Below, piece after piece: positions 57,901-64,000 of a stretch of 64,000 nt of DNA. The translations under genes were made by a program, and so were the position numbers. The notes beneath the pieces were generated by a model. The model did not search any database. It saw only the letters and a list, made by a program, of their open reading frames with translations, and was not told the DNA's origin. Where the stretch lies: assembly GCF_008831285.2 (NCBI RefSeq), contig NC_045148.1, forward strand, positions 23,502,283-23,566,282, given 5' to 3'. The stretch's first letter is position 1, and every line of letters begins with the position of its first letter. Source of the stretch: Nymphaea colorata. Lineage: Eukaryota; Streptophyta; Magnoliopsida; Nymphaeales; Nymphaeaceae.

Positions 57901-59160
57901 GTGTAACGGTTGCAGCCTGCACCCTCTCCTTAACTCGATTTAGTGCCCTCTTGATGGAAATACCCTTGCCAATTAATTTGAACTCTAGTAATGAATCAAA
58001 CTGATGATGGGCAAATTGGGAATCCACTGAAATGATCGGGCTGGACCCAAAACTGATCGGAAAAGTAACAGTGATTGGTTACACCGGCAGTAGCACACAG
58101 ATTTCCGACCGGGAGCGAGTTCTTCGTGATGCCAGGTCAGATTCGCCTAAAACAAGGTGGGGATGTTGCTATGATCTGGGCGATTATGCTGGGGTGAACG
58201 AGAGAGTGAAATTTTCTCTTGGTTGCTTCAGATTTCGCCCACAACTTCCGCGCAGGCACTGCTTGGTTTCTGCCAAGCCGAGCAAGCGATGTGGTTGATT
58301 AAGGGTCGGCGATTGTGGAAAATCCATCTCCTTTCTAGACAGCAATTCTCGAATCAAAGCAGAGTGACTTGCTGCTGCCGAGGAAAGAATTCTCAAGTTG
58401 ATTCACCGTCGAATTCACAGAAATCCGACTGGCCTTCTACCAATGGATTCCGATGAACCTTCGGATTCTCACCTTGACAATCAGTCCGATAGACTATTAT
58501 GCAATCTACCTTTCTGGCATCTCTTTCTGTGATTTTGATAGAGATTAAGAAGCTTTCTAGGGCCGATCTTAACCTGTCTTAAACTCTGCTCGAGGTGGAA
58601 GGAACCAGGAGATGAATTTGGTTCCTCCCTTAATCTCTAGCAGCCGGAGTCGTTGCTTGATTACTAGTCGACGAGGGCCATGAGTCGACTTCCGTCAAGC
58701 CCTGCCGAGATAGTTCTCCAGCGTCTAACTTCTTCCGGGGATGAAGAAGTTGCACCATGAGAAGATGGCAATTCGGTCGGCGAATTTGTGCGTAGGATGA
58801 AGACGCTCTAAGAGGATTTTCGGTGGCCTCAAAGGTCATCTCCAAACCTATTTTGCTTCAACCAGAGCCACGGGTTGGAGCCATGGGATTCCAGCCACCG
58901 GCGGTCAGACGATGAGAGGAAGAGAGAGGCAAGAGCCAATTCACACGAAAAACTCAACTTCTAGTTCTTGATTGCATACTAAAAAAATACTTGCAAAAGA
59001 GTTTAAGTACTTGAAATAAAACCGGTTCGAACACATGAACCGAGACACTTGCTGAAATAAAGGACACAACTATAAGCAAATGCATGAAAGGGAAACCGAG
59101 ACAAGATGTCTTGGATGTTCAGTGAGTTTGGCGTCTCTCTCACCGGTTCAGCCATAGTTC
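57901..59160 (-). other. Probable chromovirus 3' untranslated/LTR region
   Basis: Lies directly downstream (minus strand) of the chromodomain reading frame. It has a mixed, LTR-like character and no family-level coding. I could not find a clean TG...CA boundary or polypurine tract, so the LTR limits are not called. The other LTR lies outside the window. Confidence 0.3.
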
Positions 59161-59164
59161 AGCC

Positions 59165-60160
59165 TTAGGCTTGCCACGCATGGACCGGGTCAGGACTAGG
59201 CTCAGGGTTCGAACTCGCTATAACTGGATTTAGGTCTACTTCCCATGCCTGCTCAGCCTTGTTGTCTTCAGCCCGCTGCCTGCGCTCCGCTGATGATGCT
59301 CCACCCACACCGCCCGCTGCATGAACTTCAAGTTCTGCGTTAGCCTCCTTGAGCACATCTACGCTTTCCATTATGCTGGCCGCCAAACTGGCCGAAGGTG
59401 CTCGGCTCTCTTGGCTTCGCTTGGCGTGCTGGCCCTGTCCCTGTAGGAAGGTCTGCATCTGATCCTCCCTCCTTACCTCGAGCTTGCCCCCAAGTTCGTG
59501 CAGTGGGAAAACAATTAACTATTTGCTCAAATTCTTCCCGCGAAGTGCCGTTGTCTGGCCCTTCCCATTCAACCATGACTTCATGACATAGTCTACCATT
59601 CCGATGAACATGTCTATGTTTAAGAATTTGGTATGGTGTTGGTTGTTGTTGGCTCGAAATTTGAACAATCTACCTTGGAACTTCTCCAAAGTGCGGTTTC
59701 AACCGAGTAACATGAAAGACTACTTGGACTAAGGCCATTTGTGGGAGGCCTAGTCTGTAGGCTGCTTTCCCAATCTTTTGTAGCACTGGGAATGACCCAA
59801 ACAACCTTGGTAAGAGCTTAGAGTAAGGCTGCCCTAGGAGAGACTTCTACCTCATTGGTAATCTTTTCAGCCATACATAGTCTCCTACCATAAATTCACG
59901 ATCCTTCCTGCCCTTGTCATGTCTATTTCATTCGATTTTGGGCTTTGATGATATTCAGCTTGAGTGACGCTAGCACCTCTTCCCATGTGCATAGCTCACA
60001 ATCAACCTTTTCTTCTTGTGCCATGCCTTCTTCATATTTTGGAATTGTTGGAGGGGGAATTCTGTAAAGAGCTTCATACGGAGTGGTCTGAGTAGATGAG
60101 TGCCAACTCGTATTATAGGACCATTCGACCTATGATATATACTTTACCCAAGAGTTGGGC
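59165..60160 (-). pseudogene. Chromovirus integrase C-terminus and chromodomain
   Basis: Minus strand, broken by stops. REFMVGDYVWLKRLPMR, then SLLGQPYSKLLPRLFGSFPV and LQKIGKAAYRLGLPQMALVQ form the integrase C-terminal GPY/F-type module. VVFHVTRLKPHFG follows. Then comes a chromodomain: EVMVEWEGPDNGTSREEFEQ, IVNCFPT, matching the VLVxWEG......TWE.FxxIxxxFP pattern, with the usual TWE replaced by SRE. Chromodomains target integration of these elements to marked chromatin. The tail 59165-59458 is an Ala/Glu-rich extension. Confidence 0.8.
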
Positions 60161-60165
60161 CTTTC

Positions 60166-60830
60166 TCATGCAAAGCAACGGAGATATGTTTCCAAAGAAC
60201 GGTTGACCACTTCACTTTGCCCATAGGTCTGAGGATGGTGGGCAGTATTGAATTGGATTGTTGTCCCCATCTGCTTCATATATTCTCTCCAAAACTCACT
60301 CATGAAGATTGAATCTCTATTGCAGACTATTGTTAGAGGCATGCCATGTAGTTTCCCTACATGATCTTGGTACATAGTAGCCACCATCTGTCCATGATAT
60401 TTCTTTGGCAAGGGAACAAAGTGGCTATATTTTGTTAGCCTATCGACCACCACGAGTATGGCTTCCTTGTTTTCTGATCGTGGAAGGGCATCTATAAAAT
60501 ACATGGTGACATTAATTCCCCCATGCTTTCACATTGGCAATTCTGACACTGTTTAACATAATTCCTCACGTCTGCCTTCATTCTGGTCCACCAAAATTGA
60601 GCTTTCACTCAATGGAGTGTTTTGACTACTTCTTCATGGCCTGCTGATGGAATGGAATGAAAGTGTTGTAGTAATTCTTGCTTTAAGGCCGATTTAGGTG
60701 GGACCATTGTGCGGTTATTTCTCATAAGTAAGCGGCCTCTGATGTTATAGTGGGGAATAGACCCCGGATTCTGGGTGACGGAGGTTTTGATGAGCCTTAA
60801 CCCATTGTCCTCTTGCAGTTCATCAGCTAT
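60166..60830 (-). pseudogene. Chromovirus integrase zinc-binding and core domains
   Basis: The zinc-binding HHCC region is readable as HFHSIPSAGHEEVVKTLH, a stop, then FWWTRMKADVRNYVKQCQNC. The core (60166-60504) starts YFIDALPRSENKEAILVVVD with the first catalytic Asp. It continues HGMPLTIVCNRDSIFMSEFW, where the second catalytic Asp of the usual SDRD is Asn, and includes HHPQTYGQSEVVNRSLETYL with the catalytic Glu. A stop lies between zinc and core domains. The Asp to Asn change alone would abolish integration. Confidence 0.85.
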
Positions 60831-61488
60831 TCTTTCCCATAAACAGTCCCTATGATGGAGAGCGTCAACAAATGCTCGCCAAATCTAGACAGTGAATCAG
60901 CCACTGTGTTATCTGTCCCTCTCTTGTACTCAATTTCAAAATCATAACCGAGGAGTTTAGCCAACCACCTTTGTAGGCTTGTTTGAGCATATATTTGAGG
61001 TTGTTCTGATCTGTCTTCACAATAAACTTTCGGCCCATTAGATATGGCCACCATTTCTTTACTGCCAATACAATCACAAGAAGCTCTTTTTCATATGTTG
61101 ATAAGGGTTTGGCTCGGCTGGTGAGAGCCTTTGACATATATGCTATAGGGTGATTTTCCTGGCTGAGGACAACTCCTATGCCAATGTCACAAGCATCTGT
61201 TTCAATAGTGAAAGGTTTCCTAAAATTGGGCAAGGTGAGAACAGGTGCTGTCATGAGTGCCGACTTCAATTTCTCAAATGTCTCTCTTGCTTTGTCTGAC
61301 CAAGTAAATGCTCCTTTCTTAGTCATTTGGGTTAACGGGGCAGCTATGAGCCCGTAGCCTTGACTGAATCTTCTATAATAGCCGGTTAACCGCAGAAATC
61401 CACGGAGACTCCTTAAATCTTTTGGAAAAGGCCAGTTGTTCATGGCCTCTAACTTTTTGGGGTCCGCTTTCACCCCTTCTATTGACAC
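60827..61488 (-). pseudogene. Chromovirus RT thumb and RNase H
   Basis: GVKADPKKLEAMNNWPFPKD, LRGFLRLTGYYRRF, then RNase H FTIETDACDIGIGVVLSQEN, AYMSKALTSRAKPLSTYEKE and KFIVKTDQNNLKYMLKQ. A small deletion and frameshift near 60990 move the reading to LQRWLAKLLGYDFEIEYKRG and TDNTVADSLSRF. A one-base frameshift near 61560 separates this part from the RT frame above it. The RNase H catalytic Asp (TDACD) and Glu (YEKE) are intact. Confidence 0.88.
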
Positions 61489-61540
61489 TGTGTACCCAAG
61501 GTATCCTATGGAGGGTTGGCTGAAACTGCATTTCGATCTC

Positions 61541-62332
61541 TTAGCATAAAGATGGTGTTCCCTTCAGGATTTGTAAGGTCATGGCCAAATGGGCAGCGTG
61601 TTGCTCTACTGACTTGCTATATACGAAAATGTCATCAAAGAATACCAAGATGAAGTTTCTACGATACTGCCTGAAAACATCATTCATGCACCTATGGAAT
61701 GTGGCAGGTGCGTTGTTTAATAAAAAAGGCATCACCAAGAACTCATAGTGTCCATCGTGAGTTCTAAAAGCTGTTTTTGGAATGTCTTCATCGTGCATTC
61801 TAATCTGGTGGTAGCCTGCCCATAGGTCTATTTTGGAAAACACAGAGGCACCGGTTAACTCATCTAGAAGTTCGTCGATTACCAGTATTGTGTGCCGGTC
61901 CTTCACGGTTGCCTCATTTAGCACTCTATAGTCCACGCAGAAGCGCCATGTGTTATCTTTCTTTTTAACTAATAGGACTGGAGAGGAGAATGGACTATAG
62001 CTAGGGTGTATGATACCACCCTCTATCATCTCCTTAACAAATCTTTCAATTTCTGCTTTTTGCTGATGACCATAACAATATGGCCGAACATTGACAGGTT
62101 CGGCAGCCTGATTCGTGATGATTCTATGGTCATAAGCTCGACATGGAGGAAGACCCTTTGGTTCCTGAAAGAGATCTGAAAACTGTTCAAGCACGTGTTG
62201 AACCTTAGCTGGTATATTTTGTTCTTGCTCATCTTTGGCTGGTATGTCCGTGGCCATAGTAACAACCCAAAACGCTGGTTGTTGGGTGACTAGTGCCTTA
62301 AGTGCTGCCTTTGATTCAACGTTGGTGCTCAC
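61541..62332 (-). pseudogene. Chromovirus reverse transcriptase
   Basis: 263 codons open: [83 protein letters not shown], and the catalytic FFDDIFVYS. These are standard Ty3/gypsy RT motifs 1-5 in order. The frame is continuous with the protease part above except for a single TAA at 62351. At the other end a one-base insertion shifts the frame (MTLQILK). RT copies element RNA into DNA in the virus-like particle. Confidence 0.92.
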
Positions 62333-62350
62333 TGCATTGAGGGTGACGTT

Positions 62351-63010
62351 TTAGTCACCTACCTCCTTAGCAAAAGATATACTCATGTCTTTCAAATTCC
62401 AAGAGATGTCCCCTAGAGTCTCTAGCCATTGTACCCCCAATACCACATTGACACCACTGATGGGGAATACTAAAAGATCAACAACGAATGGCACCTTTTG
62501 CATGCATAGCTGGACACCTTTACACTTTTGTGTGCATACAAGTTTAAACCCATCTCCAACCATGACTGAGATTGGCTCTTGTTCTTCTAGTGGACACACA
62601 ACTACTTGAGCTGCCTCTTCACTAACGAAATTGTGTGTAGCACCCGAGTCTAGGAGTACTACTACTTTATGCTTTCCAATCTTACCAACAACTCTCATGG
62701 CATTCAGTCTTTTTGGGTGTGTCAAGGCATGACATGTCCCTTCAATAGTCTTAGATGCACTTGTATCAGTCTTGGCCTCATTTGAACTAGGTGGATCTGT
62801 GTCTTGGCTAGACTCTTCTTCTTCTTCATCGCTTTCATCAATGACTTCAAAAACTTGAAGATTTTTGCACTTGTGAGTACGACTCCATGGTTCCTTACAG
62901 TTGAAGCATTGATTGTTTTTTATCATTTGTTCCCTCTGTTGCCTAGTTATGTAAGTGGTAGGAACTCGGTCTTTGTAGAGGGGTTTTTGATCTTCTCTTT
63001 TGTAGGGCAT
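62351..63010 (-). pseudogene. Chromovirus zinc knuckle and aspartic protease
   Basis: The CCHC knuckle [15 protein letters not shown] is followed by an acidic linker ([13 protein letters not shown]). The retropepsin active site follows in [20 protein letters not shown]. Downstream, [17 protein letters not shown] is the conserved protease end and LKDMSISF marks the usual linker before RT. The 219-codon frame starts after an in-frame stop (TGA at 63107) that separates it from gag. Confidence 0.9.
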
Positions 63011-63106
63011 AGGCTTTCTTGGGGGTAGCCCTTTGTATTTGTTTGGCTCGTTGCCTTTGTAAGGTTTCCTTAGAGCATTCTTGCATCTATTTCTCTCTTT
63101 TACAGC

Positions 63107-64000
63107 TCAAGCTTCGACGAAACATTCTACCAAATCGGTGTATTTTCTTCGTTGTACATCTATCTTGACCTCCTCTTTGAGGCCGCCAATGTAGGCACCG
63201 ATTAGTGACTTGGTGGTCTGATCAACCATATATAAAAGACTTTCGGATTTGCTTTGGTACTCTCGAACTGAGGACATTTGTACCAAAACTTTGAGCTCTA
63301 TGTCAAAGTCTTTGTATGCTGAATCTCCGAATCGTGTTTGTAAACCCTCACTAAAATTCTCCCAAGTGATATTTGGTTGATTGAGTTTGAACCATCGATA
63401 CCACTTCATAGCTTCTCCGTCGAAGTTGAGGATTGCGGTTGTAACCCATTCATTTTCAGGCACACTATGACAATCAAAATATTCTTCTACCTTGAAGAGC
63501 AAATCCTTGGCGTCTACCCCTGTAAAACGTGGAAAATTAATCTTAACGGCTGGGGTTCTTCTTCTTGGCTGAGTTTGGTTGCATCTTCCTCTAAAGGGTT
63601 CCCCATCGACAAACACAATAACACAATATCCTCATCTTCCTCACTTTCATCCTTGCCCTGGTTCTTACTAAATTGCTGGTTTTGGGGCACTTGTTGCTGG
63701 CTGCTGGAGCCGAACCTAAGAGCTCAGGCCCTTGTTGGTGTCCCTTGCTTCCCTGGTCTTCGGGTTGGCTGGTGCCATTATGTTTGAAATGCTCAAATTG
63801 GTTAAAACTGCCAGAAAAAGGTGGGACAAACTGGTTGTTCATTGATGCCTTCCCTTTGTCTTGATTCGGAGGGGGGCCTTGTGTGGTTCGGTCAAATTGT
63901 TCCATTCTTTTCATCAAAGTGTTTTGGCCAGCAATCAAGGAGTTCATCATCTGCTTCATCAGGTCTCATTCATCAAGTTTACTAAGGGACTTCTTGTACT
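63107..64000 (-). pseudogene. Chromovirus gag (cut by window end)
   Basis: The capsid-like region reads VKINFPRFTGVDAKDLLFKV, EEYFDCHSVPENEWV, AILNFDGEAMKWYRWF, FSEGLQTRFGDSAYKDFDIE, the retrotransposon gag pattern of plant gypsy elements. A frameshift around 63600 leads to the N-terminal part (MKQMMNSLIAGQNTLMKRME and the Gln/Pro/Ser-rich stretch to 63959). The start codon, 5' leader and 5' LTR are beyond the window. Confidence 0.85.

Noticed and set aside
58032-58298. Resemblance of KVTVIGYTGSSTQ to ribosomal protein S28
   Set aside because: Only a short glycine-containing string matches; the rest of the S28 sequence is absent.
1-64000. tRNA, rRNA, CRISPR or bacterial-type operon features
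   Set aside because: I looked for tRNA-like cloverleaf arms, rRNA signatures and regularly spaced short repeats and saw none. The gene and repeat content is plant nuclear.

Overview
This is a plant nuclear window, almost certainly from an angiosperm. It carries subfamily XII leucine-rich-repeat receptor kinases with the non-RD 'HCD' catalytic loop, plant Ty1/copia and Ty3/gypsy chromovirus polyproteins, a plant-type VAL/HSI2 B3 domain, a plant GH2 beta-galactosidase exon, GT-AG introns, and compound (TA)n(GA)n microsatellites. I cannot name the species. A 100-base run of N at 18746-18845 is a scaffold gap. I found no intact protein-coding gene: every recognisable coding stretch is broken or is an isolated exon. 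All of the firmly recognised ones except a DUF4283 relic near 1.5 kb lie on the minus strand.

Layout. 0-2.9 kb: a decayed plus-strand DUF4283 (retroelement-type) domain, then one arm of a ~490 bp repeat. 3.5-7.7 kb: a nearly full-length LRR receptor kinase pseudogene (minus), with signal-peptide region, LRRs, transmembrane segment, kinase and C-terminal exon, carrying at least eight lesions. 7.8-11.4 kb: AT-rich intergenic DNA with short dispersed repeats and the second, inverted arm of the ~490 bp repeat. 11.6-13.05 kb: a truncated kinase-only paralogue. 13.7-18.7 and 20.4-25.5 kb: two direct copies of a ~5 kb segment of unknown content, the first ending exactly at the sequence gap. 26.2-28.2 kb: a heavily mutated copia element, with further copia sequence and an LTR at 34.96-36.4 kb. 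Between them (31.7-35 kb) lies a ~0.7 kb direct repeat whose second copy is split by an insertion.

37-53 kb is the most unusual part. Short, splice-site-bounded exons from unrelated host genes lie on one strand, separated by several kb of non-coding DNA: a GH2 beta-galactosidase exon (43.1 kb), VAL/HSI2-type B3 exons (46.4-47.1 kb), a probable AAA-ATPase (FHA-AAA type) first exon (52.2 kb), and several unassigned candidate exons. A ~165 bp block starting exactly at a GT donor occurs twice in it (37.65 and 51.68 kb). This resembles a gene-fragment-capturing transposon (Helitron or Pack type), but I could not identify its ends.

53.3-55.8 kb: AT-rich tandem DNA (408 bp unit) followed by a 272 bp minisatellite. 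Next to it lies a subtilase fragment (55.84-56.14 kb). 59.3-64.0 kb: a Ty3/gypsy chromovirus on the minus strand, from chromodomain back to gag, running off the window end. It has only a handful of lesions and is the youngest-looking element here.
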